A stretch of 64,000 nt of DNA from Diploptera punctata. Its lineage: Eukaryota > Arthropoda > Insecta > Blattodea > Blaberidae. Location of the stretch: assembly GCA_030220185.1 (NCBI GenBank), contig JASPKZ010010213.1, positions 60,024-124,023 on the forward strand, written 5' to 3'. Below are positions 41,285 through 52,094 of the stretch, one piece after another (positions within the stretch are counted from its first letter, which is position 1; every line of letters starts with the position of its first letter). A program made the position numbers and the translations under genes. The notes below the pieces were generated by a model that saw nothing but the letters and a program-made list of their open reading frames with translations, was not told the DNA's origin and made no database searches.

Positions 41285-43010
41285 ATCATAAGTAATGCCA
41301 CGAGTGATTTCCAAATTATCGATAAATTCACGACTCACGAAGTGAGGAGTGAATTTATCTAGAGAATTTGGAAATCAAGAGTGGGCATTTGTTAGGACTA
41401 TTTAACGAATAAACTTAAGCTGTTTACTCACAAAGCATTATTTAACTATAGTTATTTTAAATATTTATATATTTAATGTAAACGGCGATGTTTGAAAACA
41501 AATGAGAAAATGATTGGTACGCTTCATTTGCTTCTTTTGTTCGATCATTGCAACCGGATCATATTATTATTTATTGCCAAAAGGTCGCAATGTTGTAAGA
41601 ATGCACCCTAGTGGAGAAATTTATAACCAACATTATAGGTATTAATTAATTTCTGATGTCCTATGATGTAAATGTGTCAATTATATTTTTCTGCGTCGTT
41701 TCCTGGAAAATAATTCGTTTAAGAAAGTGCAAACAGTGTTTTCTTTTTTTTGTGGTATTGTGCCGGCGGCGGCTTAACCGCGCCCCAGGCTACCTTTTTG
41801 CGCACCGAACCACGCTCTACAAACCATTTAGCAGCGCGACTTAAACCCAAAACCACGCGATCTGCTACCATTCTGTGCCGGGGTTAAACCACTAATTGAA
41901 CCACGCTTTATGCTACTATTAATTGCACCGCGTGTTGGTGCTGGATCATACCAATGTTGTTGATAAATACTTTGAGTAGAAAACATAGATTGCTCAAATT
42001 AACGTATCTTTGCCCGGGCCCATTAAAGACAAAGATTAATTCAACTTTCCTAAATTAATCATTAAACATGTAATATGTTGTAATCTATTCAGATCATAAT
42101 CGTGGAAGTTCTTAGGAAAGAGGAACTTATATATACACTTTAGAAAAGCTTTGGAATTTCATATTCATATCTGATATTGACTAGCTAGATCAATAGGCAA
42201 AAGTATTTAAAATCAGATAACTAAAGTTTAATGCGAGTCAAGAAACAGTCAGATATAACAATGAAAATAAATAAAAGATAATTGTTTGACATTGAAAATA
42301 AGATAATAAAAGAAAATAATACTATCATCGATCATCTTATACAAAAACAATATTTAACGAACCATACGTACGATATTACATTCACACTAGTCCAGCCAAG
42401 GGCTGGGGTACATATTCCTTGTGGCCCCATCCTGGCCTAAGGGACTAAATAAACCGAACAAGCTCCTCTGAGGTATATCGACCTGACTCCTTCGGTTGAT
42501 AAACATATGATGATCTGATGTTAGAAGCACAGCTCTATTTGAGAGTTCTCTAGGAGAGGGTAGTATGCGCGACAGCACACGGCGCGTAATAGGAAGGGAA
42601 GGGGGTAAATAGGAGAGAATTTGGCACTGTTCACTAAGATCACAGAAGAAATGGAGACGTGATGACGTATTGGTTGCGCAGCATGACGTAATCAATGTAT
42701 CGAAATCTTGATTTCGGTACAGTATAATCAATTGTTATAAAATAATGTTTTTATATTATCTCTCGTATGCGCTACGTGTTGACATTCATGCACTATATAT
42801 ACAATCTGGTAGCCGTATTTCTTACAGAGTCAGTCACTGCAAAATAATACTATGACCTATTCAGAATGTAAAAAAGAAGGTGCTTTCTTTATTGTGATAA
42901 ATATTAGTAGGTAAATTTTAGGCGAAACACGACTGTGATTGGCTGTAAATAAAAAATCATTGAAATGTGATTGGTCATTGACTCCCATTTGGGGCATGAG
43001 TTAAATAGTC
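41285..43010 (-). mobile_element. Foldback-ended element, copy e, split by repeat R
   Basis: The minus-strand copy starts GACTATTTAACTCATGCCCC (ending at 43010) and finishes with the full palindrome at 41290-41392, ending CATTACTTATGA. Its best feature is the complete hairpin (ATTCACGACTCACGAAGTGA at the centre). Repeat R (41759-42722) interrupts it between GTGGTAT and AATCAATTG. Without R it is about 760 bp, the normal size. Confidence 0.85.
41759..42722. mobile_element. Repeat R, copy 1 (inserted element, 964 bp)
   Basis: An insertion of unknown class, bounded by TAT on both sides (41756-41758, 42723-42725). The ends TTGTGCCGGC and (reverse) CTGTACCGAA are weakly inverted. The left part has four spaced ACCACGC-type motifs (about 41808, 41851, 41897, 41927). 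The distal part contains TTTGCCCGGGCCCAT, GGCTGGGGTACAT and GAAATCTTGATTTC, shared with the copy ending at 47306. The open minus-strand frame in it resembles nothing I know. Confidence 0.65.
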
Positions 43011-43130
43011 TTCATAAATATTTTTTCGTCTTATCGAAATATAATGAAATCTTACAGAAATGGGCCACTATTTTCATTACACTCTGTGTAGCTAACTAAT
43101 GCTACATGTCGAAGAAATAGCTATAATACC

Positions 43131-43425
43131 AAAGATTACACCGCGTGTTGGTGCTGGATCAAACCATTGTTGTTGATAAATATTTTGAATAGAAAACCTA
43201 GACTGCCCAAATTAAGATATCTTTGCCCGGGCCCATAAAAGGCAAAGATTAATTCAACTTTCCTTAATAAATTATCAAACATGTAATGTGTTGTAAGCTA
43301 CAAGCTATAATCGTGGAAGCTTTAAGGAAAGAGGAACTCACACACGCTTGAGTAAGCTTTGGAATTTACATTCATATCTGACATAGGCTAGCTACTAAAT
43401 ATATAGGCCAAAGTACAGAAATGAT
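43131..43425. repeat. Repeat R, copy 2 (truncated)
   Basis: CGCGTGTTGGTGCTGGATCA, GATATCTTTGCCCGGGCCCA and CTCACACACGCTTGAGTAAG match copies 1 and 3. It stops at about 43425. It is closer to copy 3 than to copy 1. Confidence 0.75.
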
Positions 43426-43889
43426 GGAGTTGTGTGGTATTTGCGTTCTAGTTGAAGTTTACATGGTCTTTGTTGGTGGTTGTTAACAAATCATAGCGGA
43501 ACAGTACAGTTATTACACCTTGCATTATTTGTATCCGTCAATTTAGGGAACGCTTATGTTACAATTTAAATGGGGTGTAAATAGTGATGAGGTAATGACA
43601 TTTAGTTGGGAGGTGATGCTGATCGCGCGCTTAAATGAAGGGATTTGGGTTGTAAATTCAGTTCAACAACTAAGTCTCTACGTCATCATGTCAAAGCAAT
43701 AATCAGTCGAATAGAAAATGAGTTTGTTTCGTGTCATTGCTCATAATGTAATGTTTACAACTATGTAAATGACTACAAATCATTCTTGTTACTTCCATCA
43801 GAAATTAAAAGCAAAACAACAAATTTATTCATCAGAGATATTTCTGTGATTACACTGGTTTCTTCAATCAATATAATATAGTTCCTTAC
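43426..43889. other. Unassigned sequence
   Basis: Nothing recognised. Confidence 0.35.
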
Positions 43890-44038
43890 AGTAGATTTTT
43901 TTCGATTTATCCAATCCTTATCTTTAAGACTCCTCTTCTTGTATTAATTTTATATTCTTCTCCCAAGTAGACATTGGTCTTCCTATCTTCTTCCTTCCAG
44001 CTGACTTCAAAAATAAGATAGCACCGGGACTTGAACCC
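43890..44038 (-). repeat. LINE-like and tRNA-like sequence left of piggyBac
   Basis: The minus strand reads 'KSAGRKKIGRPMSTWEKNIK', a basic GRP..W tail like other LINE termini. The last ~30 bases (GCACCGGGACTTGAACCC) are the reverse of a B box and continue across the piggyBac insertion into CCACGCGATCT at 46500, as in repeat R copy 1. Confidence 0.45.
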
Positions 44039-44042
44039 TTAA

Positions 44043-46495
44043 CCCGTCAGAACACGCGCATAATTTTGCACCGTTACCACGCGCTGGGTATTTTTTACCC
44101 GAAACTTTATTAAGTGATATTAACAGCAAAATGTAATTTTTATGAATATTCTATAATTATATCTTTATTTTGACAATGTCTATCCTTCATTTGACCATGT
44201 CTAAATTATTTTTGTTTAATTTAACAATACATAAAATAAGATCTAAGTATGTATTACATTTTATTCACAAAAATACTGTAGTATAATGTATTAGTTCAGT
44301 GCCAACAAAAATTATGAAAAAGTCATATATATTTAGCAGCCACTCACACACTGTGTTCACTTCCTGAATCGGGATTTGCCCCCCCCCCTTAAAAATTAAC
44401 AATGCACATGAGCATTAACTATGCAATAATGTTCTTCAGAAAAATACTGCAATATTATGTTTCTTGTTCAGTGCTAACACTAATTATAAATAAATAATGA
44501 TTATACCATTTGGGAGCCACTCACTCAAACACTATTGTCACTTCCAGCATTAGAATTGGCACACTCCTCGCAGAAAGGCACAGAATGTTCTTTACAGATC
44601 ATCTTGGCACACCTGTGGCATGAAGTAGTTGTTTTACGATCTTTCTTCTTCGGACATACGTTTCTGTGTTGATTGGGTTTGTTCCTCCACACCAGCCAAT
44701 CTGAGGTCCAAAGGTAAATACTTCAATGTCAACCGATGAGCCAAATGATCTTTCACCAAGGCGAGAAAGTTCTTTTAGAAAAGATCGGCGGATGACATGT
44801 CCTTGTGAAGTTGAATTGTTGCTTTTATAAATAACAAGAGAGCTAATTGCTGTGATGTTGAGAAGCCCAAAAAACACTGTAAGTGGCCAGCGTCGGGATT
44901 ACCTGGACACGCTGTATGTACCGCATAGTTCATCGACTGTATCAATTCCTCCTTTAGTAGCATTATAAAATGTTACTAGTTCTGGCTTCTTTTGATCTCC
45001 GGTGTCTGGATCAATTGCATTATCATAATGCATACTGGATGCCACTAGAACGACTTTTCCCGGCTTTGGTACATAGGATGTGAGAGTCAGTCTATCGTGG
45101 TACCCAAAAATGCTACAAAATTCCTCACGTTTTTTTTTGCACAAATTCAGGCGTAATCTCACGTATATTTACCCTTACAGTTCCAACACAAGTTAAGTTG
45201 TGATTGTTGAGAAGTGTTTTGGCAAGCGGTACACTCATGAACCAATTATTAAACGTGACGTTTCTTCCAGTGCCACAAATAGGTATAATCAATCGTTTGA
45301 CAACATCAGCTGGGGAATTTGATTGCTGGTAAGCACCTTCTGGCTGCATACCACAGTATATTTCCAGGTTCAACACATAGAAGGTGCGGGAATCAGCCAG
45401 ACCAAATATTTTGATACCATACTTGACTGGTTTGCTTTTGATATACTGTCTGAAGAAACAGTTTCCTCGGAAAGGCTCCAATTTCTCATCTATCGTACAA
45501 TATTCAGAAATTGTATAACTTTTCTGAAAGTTCTTTGTGATAACTTCGAAAACATCTCTTATTGGAGGAAGCCTATCTGTCACCTTTCTTATTTCCCTTG
45601 TGGTGATGTCGTCAAATCGAAGGCACCGCAAAAGAAATAAGAATCTATTTATTCCCATTGTTGCTGAAAACAGAGGGATTCCTGTTCCACTAGTTGATCA
45701 TAGATCTGTAGCATTAAGTTTAGTTGATCTCAGTGCACCAGCGAAATATAACAAACCAAACAGTGCCTTTATCTCAGCTATATTAGTTGGCAAAGCATCA
45801 TGCTCACGAACAAAATTATTCTGGGTGGACCTAATGTAAATATTTGTATATTTTAAAATATCACCAATGATACCATCATCTATTAGACATGACCAGGTTT
45901 CTATATGTAATTTTGCATGGCGGGCATCTCCCTTACAGCCCAGAAGATGAGTAACTATATTGCATGCTCTGGTCCTAACATTTTGATGTGGCACATTTTT
46001 TCTCCAAAAAGTTCCATCTTTACCTTTGTAACTAACAAACTGAGACAGTGGAGCATCATCTTCATAGTCTTCATCACTCATAGTTGTATCCTGTTCTGTA
46101 TCAGAATTATGTTCACTTTCGGAGAGATGATCGGCTTCATCTCCTGATTCATGTTCAATAACATCTTCATCTTCTTCTTCATTTTACTATTTGTCCACTT
46201 TGCCTATATTGTAAGTCCATTTTGTAATGGAAAATAGAAATGGTGCACAAATAAAATGATTCACTATTAATGTTACTTATTCACACGCGCTGGGTAATTC
46301 TTACCCAATCTTGATATATGCATACATAAAACTCCTGCAGTCACAGGAAAACTAACTAAATATTACATACAACAATGCAAAAATATCTGAAAGTAAGGTA
46401 CTGAAAACGGCAGATAAATTTAAATTCAAACACAGTGTTGCCAACAAAAAGAATAACGTCTGAGTATTTTTTACCCTGGCGCGTGTGCTTACGGA
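44043..46495 (-). mobile_element. piggyBac-type transposon with TTAA target sites
   Basis: This 2.45 kb element is bounded by TTAA at 44039-44042 and 46496-46499. The terminal repeats CCCGTCAGAACACGCGC and TCCGTAAGCACACGCGC (right end, reversed) match at 14 of 17 positions. Subterminal motifs CACGCGCTGGGTA..TTACCC occur at about 44079, 46283 and, inverted, 46462. It lies within repeat R copy 3: the flanks align with R copy 1 without the insert. The transposase is on the minus strand and broken. Confidence 0.88.
44525..46192 (-). pseudogene. piggyBac-like transposase (PGBD-type), inactivated
   Basis: The minus-strand reading gives an acidic N-terminus (EEEDEDVIEHESGDEADHLS), 'RNVPHQNVRTRACNIVTHL', the DDE_Tnp_1_7 core 'FLLRCLRFDD', 'IDEKLEPFRGNCFFRQYIKS' (first catalytic Asp), 'VTFNNWFMSVPLAKTLL', 'ATKGGIDTVDELCG' (third Asp), and a C-terminal Cys-rich zinc-binding region 'CHRCAKMICKEHSVPFCEEC' before TGA at 44525. 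The family's second Asp (normally in xDNWF) is Asn here. Frame breaks lie near 45700, 45140, 44920 and 44780, and no in-frame Met precedes the acidic region. It is therefore a dead copy of a cut-and-paste enzyme that targets TTAA. Confidence 0.88.
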
Positions 46496-46499
46496 TTAA

Positions 46500-47306
46500 C
46501 CACGCGATCTACTACCAAAGATTGCACTGCGTGTTGGTGCTGGATCAAACCATTGTTGTTTGATAAATAGTTTGAATAGAAAACATAGACTGCCCAAATT
46601 AAGATATCTTTGCCCGGGCCCATAAAAGGCAAAGATTAATTCAACTTTCCTTAATAAATTATCAAACATGTAATGTGTAGTAAGCTACAAGCTATAATCG
46701 TGGAAGCTTTAAGGAAAGAGGGACTCACACACGCTTGAGTAAGCTTTGGAATTTTACCTTCATATCTGACATAGGCTAGCTACTAAATATAGGCCTATAG
46801 GCCAAAGTACTTAAAATTAGCTAACTAATGTTTAATGCGAGTCAAGAAATACAGTTAGATATAACATTGAAAATAAATGAATAAATAATTAGTTTAACAA
46901 AGAACATAATACTATCATTGATCATCTATACAGAAATAATATTAATAAACATACATACATTTACACTCACACTAGTCCAGCCTAGGCTTGGGGTATACGG
47001 TCCTTGCGGCCCCACCCTGGCCTAACGGACTAACAAACCAAACTAGTTCTTCTGAGCTATATTGACCAGACTCCGACGATAACTCAACAGATGATGATCT
47101 GATGTTAAAAAACACATATCTTTATGAGAGTTCACAAGGAGAGGGGAGAATGCGCGATAGCACACGGTGCGTACTAGGGAAGGGATGGGGTAGGTAGGAG
47201 AGCATTTGGCACTGTTCACGAAGATCACACACGAAATGGAGACGCGATGACGTATAGGTTGCGCAGTATGACGTAATCCCTGTATCGAAATCTTGATTTC
47301 GGTACA
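46500..47306. repeat. Repeat R, copy 3 (right of piggyBac)
   Basis: CCACGCGATCTACTACC, CGTGTTGGTGCTGGATCAAA, CCCGGGCCCATAAAAGGC, CCTGGCCTAACGGACTAA and TTGATTTCGGTACA parallel copy 1 to its right terminus. The upstream end is separated by the piggyBac insertion. Confidence 0.8.
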
Positions 47307-47334
47307 AGGCTTCTGTATTAATATGGTATTATTT

Positions 47335-47399
47335 CAATAATAATAATAAAATAATAATAATAATAATAATAATAAATAATAATAATAATAATAATAATC
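47335..47399. repeat. (AAT)n microsatellite
   Basis: AATAATAAT units with small interruptions. Confidence 0.95.
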
Positions 47400-48130
47400 A
47401 CATTTCCGATCTCACATTTGTTAAGCACAGCGTTTTCTTGGTCTTTCTACCGATCTTCGACCTCCACTGTTATATATCAATGCCACCTTTTGTATCATAT
47501 TCTCTGCAGATGCTCTATCCAGTAGTTCCTGTGTCCTTCTATTTGTTGAACAAGTGATTGTACTTTTAGTTCCTCTCTAATATTCTCGTTTCTAATATGT
47601 TCTTCTCTTGTACAACCTTTCACAGCCCATAGGAGGCTCATTTCCACTGCCTGAATTTTACTTTTGTCTTTTCTTTCAGGACCCAGGCCTCACTTCCATA
47701 CATCGTCACTGGTATTGCCATCGTTGAGTAAAATTTTAGCTGCGCCTCCTTTCTAACTTCGTTCCTTAGTGTTCGTTTGATTGTTCCACAAATATGTTGA
47801 AATTTCTGCATTTACCTATTTATGTTTTGTTCTTATTGATAAATTATATCGCAGCCCAAATACTGGAAGTGTTAAAACTGTTCAAACACTTCATCTTCTA
47901 TTGCTATTATTATTCCTACTGGGTACCTTCCATGGAACGCCATCACTTTAGTTTGATTTTGAAATTATCATATATTTATTACATATATCATTTAATTGTT
48001 AGATTGTTTTATGTAGCCTGTACTCTCTGTCAAAATTGAATACTATATCACCAGCAAAACATAATGCAATCAATGTTTTACTTCGTCCAATTTTTAATCC
48101 ACATACAGTTAGTAACATTCTTGTTCATAT
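47400..48130 (-). pseudogene. LINE RT/tail fragment (fifth type), antisense
   Basis: The minus strand gives 'RTKVMAFxG' equivalents (VMAFHGRYPVG after small corrections), then 'YSTMAIPVTMYGSEAWVLKE' and basic sequence leading to 'GRxSVERPRKR'-like codons at the left end. This is motif 6-7 of the RT domain plus the tail of a non-LTR element unlike the RTE-like family. There are several stops and shifts. An (AAT)n array abuts its 3' end. Confidence 0.55.
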
Positions 48131-48376
48131 AACTGGGATTCTGTGATATAAAGTAAATGCTCTATCTGCCGACATGTTATTTATTTTTAATTATCATTTC
48201 AGAGTATCATAACAGCCTAACACACATATATTTAATAACATAAATTATCTGTTGCAACTATTTCTATTCAAAATAAAATTAAAACTAAAACTAACGAAAT
48301 TAAGCATTCACTTGTTTGCAAGATTTCTGTTCATACACCTAAAACACAAAACCAAAACACAGAACAATGTCTTCAT

Positions 48377-49048
48377 TTAAAACTTAGAAGAGTACCCCTT
48401 AGCTTTCTTCACTGCTTGGCATCGTCGTTGCGTTGTATTAACCAATTTTGTATTGTCTCAGGTGTGATTTTATCCCATTCTCCTCTAATGAAACGTTTTT
48501 ACCTCATTTTTTGAAGCACCTTTCCTTTTACGGACATTTTTCTTCAACTCGGCCCTAAGATTCTCTATTGGATTTAGATCAGCTGACTGTGGTGGTGTTC
48601 TCAGCTGCTTCGGAACGTTCCTGATCAATCAAAGCTTGTTAATGACTGCAGTATGTTTAGTGTCATTGTCTAGTTGGAATATGTAATTCTGCCCCAGTCC
48701 CATTTCATGGCACTTTCTTTTACATTCTCCTGCAATATCCTGCTGTAATGCAACTTATCCATTGTTCCGTCAATGAAGTGCAGGTTTCCAACCCCGCTGG
48801 AAGAAACACAGGCCCAGACCATAACTGCACCTCCTCCGTGTTTCACAGTCGGAAGAGTATTCACCTTGCCGTCAGCAGTGTTTGGTTTCCTCCAAACCTT
48901 TATCTTAACATCTGATCCGAAGATATTTATTTTGTTTTCATCGGACCAAATTACACAATCCCACAACTCCTGTGATTTGTTTGCAAAGAGTATGAACAAG
49001 ACTGTTGCATTCCAGTTGTCATGATAAAGTAATGATTGGTTTTTCAAA
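48377..49048 (-). pseudogene. Second Tc1-like transposase, 5'-truncated
   Basis: The minus strand encodes 'LFANKSQELWDCVIWSDENK' (first Asp), 'WRKPNTADGKVNTLPTVKHG' with 'GGAVMVWACVSSSGVGNLHF', a frame shift near 48690, 'FQLDNDTKHTAVINKL' (second Asp), a stop, and 'SADLNPIENLRAELKKNVRK' (Glu), ending at TAA 48377. The second Asp and the Glu are again 34 residues apart. The N-terminal DNA-binding half is missing and no inverted terminal repeats were recognised. It differs from the element at 38854 in sequence, so it is a separate family member. Confidence 0.8.
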
Positions 49049-49059
49049 TTAATTTAAAC

Positions 49060-50028
49060 GTGCTACAATATAAAATTAATCAACTTTTATAAGATTCATG
49101 ATGTGTTCCGTTGAGGTTTATTCAAAATTAATATAAAATTATAGAATGATAAATTCTATAATTTTATATTAATATAAAATTAATTGTCATACATTTCCGT
49201 AACACAGCTAATACCATTACGCCTAGCATCAATTTTGAAAATTAAATAAGCCTAAAATTAACAAAAATATAAGCTGTATGAACAAGATTGTTACTAACTG
49301 TATATATTGGTCGGAAATGTTTTCGTGTTAGATAGGATCGGTGAAGGTGTGTAAACATTTTTTAAATATTTTAGTGAGAACAACCTCAATAGCTTCATTT
49401 CTTAGGAATTCGTTAAAAAATACAAGAAATATAAACAATAATGTTTTGGTTATTCTAATTACTTTATAAGTATAAAGAAAAGAAAAAAAACTAGCTTCGT
49501 AAAAAAGTATTAATCCTTTTTTTATGTACAATTTTATCTCCATTTTCCAGGGAAATTGTATCTCTATTCAAATTTGTTCTTATTAAACCGTTTAAACAAA
49601 GAGAAACACTTAACAAAACAACTCCATTGTGTAATTCTACTCGGTCTGTTCTGTATCTTGCTTGAGGCTTAAATATTGTGAATTATTCTCTTCCTTTATA
49701 AATACAGTTTTTATCTTCTTTAACTCGCTTACATTACGAAATTTGACTTCATATTTATTTTCTTTGTTCATTGAATTTATTTAGACTGTTTAAATCTTAA
49801 ACAAGAGATTTCGATGTCTTGTTTGTTATTAATTGGGTAACATTTTCCAGAAGATGAGCTACAGCTTATATGACACCGTGCGTCTCGGTATATGCGTAGC
49901 TAGCGCGTGGCAACCTCTACTGGGATCCCAGCATCGAATTCTAACGGTTCCATGAAGATATTGGTGATGGACTTTTTCTCGGGGTTCTCAAGTTTCTCGA
50001 ATTACATCGCACAAACTCTTCATTCTGT
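49060..50028. other. Unassigned sequence with an AT palindrome
   Basis: ATTAATATAAAATTATAGAA at 49127 pairs with its complement ending at 49172, a 46-base palindrome. The rest is AT-rich and unrecognised. Confidence 0.4.
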
Positions 50029-50130
50029 CAGCCGCGGTGGAGTAATCGTTATGCTCCTTGTCCTTGGTCCCGATGGTCGCTGGTTCAAGCCCGGCTGGGG
50101 GTTGAAATATTTTTTAGGATTTATATTTTG
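50029..50130 (+). repeat. SINE-B copy, short
   Basis: CAGCCGCGGTGGAGTAATCG (A-box region), GCTGGTTCAAGCCCGGC (B box) and ATATTTTTTAGGATT. The long 3' part is absent. Confidence 0.6.
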
Positions 50131-50145
50131 AGAACTGACCTCTTC

Positions 50146-50640
50146 TTAAGCATTCATAGAATTTCTACTGGTTTCAGTTTTTATTTTCGCTACAATTATG
50201 TTTGTTTTGAGTGAATTTATACTTTGACTATAGTCCTCCACTTTATTATTCATAGAATTTATTTGTTGATTACTTACCGCCAATTTAGCTTTCACAGAAT
50301 TTATATTAGTTTCAATTGTTAATTCCATTGAATTTATACTTGTTAGTTTCTCCACTTTATCGACTTTTAATTGTGATTCATAGAATTTATACTAGTTTGC
50401 ATATCTATCATATTTGAATGCGATTTTGTAAACATTTCAAACAATTTCTGCTGATGAAATGCAGATGTCTTGTTTCGTATTTATTCTGTCACTACTATCC
50501 TTCTCTACTTCTATTTCATTTTCCTTCTCTCCTACTTCTCTCTGTATATTTTAATTCTCTCTCTCGCTCATTTCCGTAGCGAAATTACTCTCTTTCAATA
50601 AATGTTGTTCGCAAACTCTTTTTCATATTAAAGATGTATA
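50146..50640 (-). pseudogene. Possible coiled-coil coding remnant
   Basis: A minus-strand frame of 69 codons, 'MEKLTSINSMELTIETNINS' through 'NNKVEDYSQSINSLKTNIIV', has spaced hydrophobics and repeated (I)NS(M/V/L) units about 14 residues apart. Upstream (50385-50640), after frame changes, is highly charged sequence (REREIKIYRE, GEKENEIE). Coiled-coil N-terminal proteins are common in retroelement ORF1s, which is the most likely origin. No homologue is recognised. It could also be low-complexity AT-rich noise. Confidence 0.35.
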
Positions 50641-50929
50641 TTTTCTTTTGTATTCTACTAACATTGACTTTTTTTACCACATATTTATTTTTTATACATT
50701 TGTAATTGTTTCCTAGATCCTGAAGACTGGTCTCCTTCAGTTACTATACTGTGGTGGTTAACGATCGTCTTCTTCTCCGTCTGTGGGATAATTATCAGTA
50801 ATTTTAACACTTTTGTATGTTTTTTACTGATTATTTGTGCCGCGAGTTAGGACGCTAAATTTTCTTCATTTGTTTATTTATGCAGGAACCTCACGATTAT
50901 TGAAATTATATATATATACATACATACAC
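50641..50929. other. Unassigned sequence
   Basis: Nothing recognised. Confidence 0.35.
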
Positions 50930-51275
50930 TTATGGATCCGAACCACGGACAGTAACAACACAACTATCTGCCAGAATACAAGCTGCTGAAATGAGATTCG
51001 TCAGACCAATAGCAGGATTTCAAAGAACAGACAAAAACATAACACAAAAATAAGACAACAACTGAAAGTAGAGGAATTAAACACAACAGTAGAGAAATAC
51101 AGAACAAACTGGCAAGGATGACTCAGAATAGAAATACCAAAAGCAGCATACAGCTATTCACCATGATGAAGAAGAAGTTTGGGAAGACCAAAGAAAAGAT
51201 GGAAACAGCAGCAATTTTGAGCCGGAACAGGCTAGTAAATAAGCCTAAAGCGTGAACAAGAAGAAGAAGAAAAAA
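50930..51275 (+). pseudogene. LINE C-terminal tail, decayed
   Basis: 'YGSEPRTVTTQLSARIQAAE', 'MRFVRPIAGFQRTDKNIT', then stops, ending in an AAGAAGAAGAAG tail. YGSExxT..Q..RIQAAEMRFxR is the standard post-RT block. Multiple stops after 51050 show age. Confidence 0.7.
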
Positions 51276-51504
51276 ATATATATATTACTGCACTCACGAG
51301 TTAAATATATTTAATACTTTGTTAAAGAAGCATATATCTCAGGTTTATTACAATTAATCAGATATAAATTAGATAATTGAAACATAACGAATATACAATT
51401 TTACTCCATAACTAGATGGAGGTATACAGTATCTTGATATGGAAAGAGATATGTAGCCTAACTCCATGAGATAGAAGAAGAAGAAAATTTCTAACAATAA
51501 TTGA
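51276..51504. other. Unassigned sequence
   Basis: Nothing recognised. Confidence 0.35.
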
Positions 51505-51720
51505 ATGAAGGCTTTCACGACCGGTAATCATAATATTAAGAGATTCCTGGTTATGTGGCCGTGGTCCATGACTGGTGTTTGTTCCAGACGTTTCTCCCTC
51601 GACAGCAGTGGGCATTTCCAGTGACTGCGGAGGGCATCTTCAGGGTACACTGAAGATGCCCACCAAATTGAGGGAAAAACATCTTGAAGAAACACGTAAC
51701 GGTCCACGGCAACAGATTAT
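51505..51720. mobile_element. Penelope-like end, inverted pair
   Basis: On the minus strand: CTGAAGATGCCCTCCGCAGT, then GAGGGAGAAACGTCTGG, ATGGACCACGGCCACATAAC and ACCGGTCGTGAAAGCCTTCA, the last being a common Penelope-like terminus. The plus strand from 51650 repeats CTGAAGATGCCC, GAGGGAAAAAC and GGTCCACGG in inverted orientation, meeting at CTTCAGGGTACACTGAAG. CUGAAGA and GAAAC are hammerhead-like boxes. The stem is longer than in the other copies. Confidence 0.55.
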
Positions 51721-52094
51721 TACCCGTACTGTTATGTCCTAAAAAAAGTATTATACAGTATTACATAATAAATATGCTAATCAATAAATAATAACCTAAA
51801 AGAATTATTCTATCGTACTTACAATTATTGAGTTTTTTTATGTATAGTAGAAACAATTCGTTTATACACACTCCCGTGCCGCTCCGTTGTAATGTTTATT
51901 TCGTTAGTTTATATCTCTCTCCCTTCCCATATTGTTCCTCCCTCTTTCACCACACTATTATCTTCCAAATGTTTTACTTATCTAGTTTGCTCATATACCG
52001 ATGTTAAGCATTTTCTATTTTCTTGTTCCTTATTTCGTGTTAAATATTATTCATACTATTGAATTTGTAGTGAAATTATTAATGTCATCGTGTT
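51721..52094. other. Unassigned sequence
   Basis: Nothing recognised. Confidence 0.35.

Noticed and set aside
42387..42731. 114-codon minus-strand frame in repeat R
   Set aside because: Partly repeated at 47122-47307, but with no domain, start context or visible coding constraint; kept only as part of repeat R.
45323..45839. Plus-strand frames across the piggyBac transposase
   Set aside because: Antisense shadows of the minus-strand transposase, which carries the recognisable motifs.
49127..49172. Terminator-like hairpin
   Set aside because: Perfect AT-only palindrome in AT-rich eukaryotic DNA; no associated gene.
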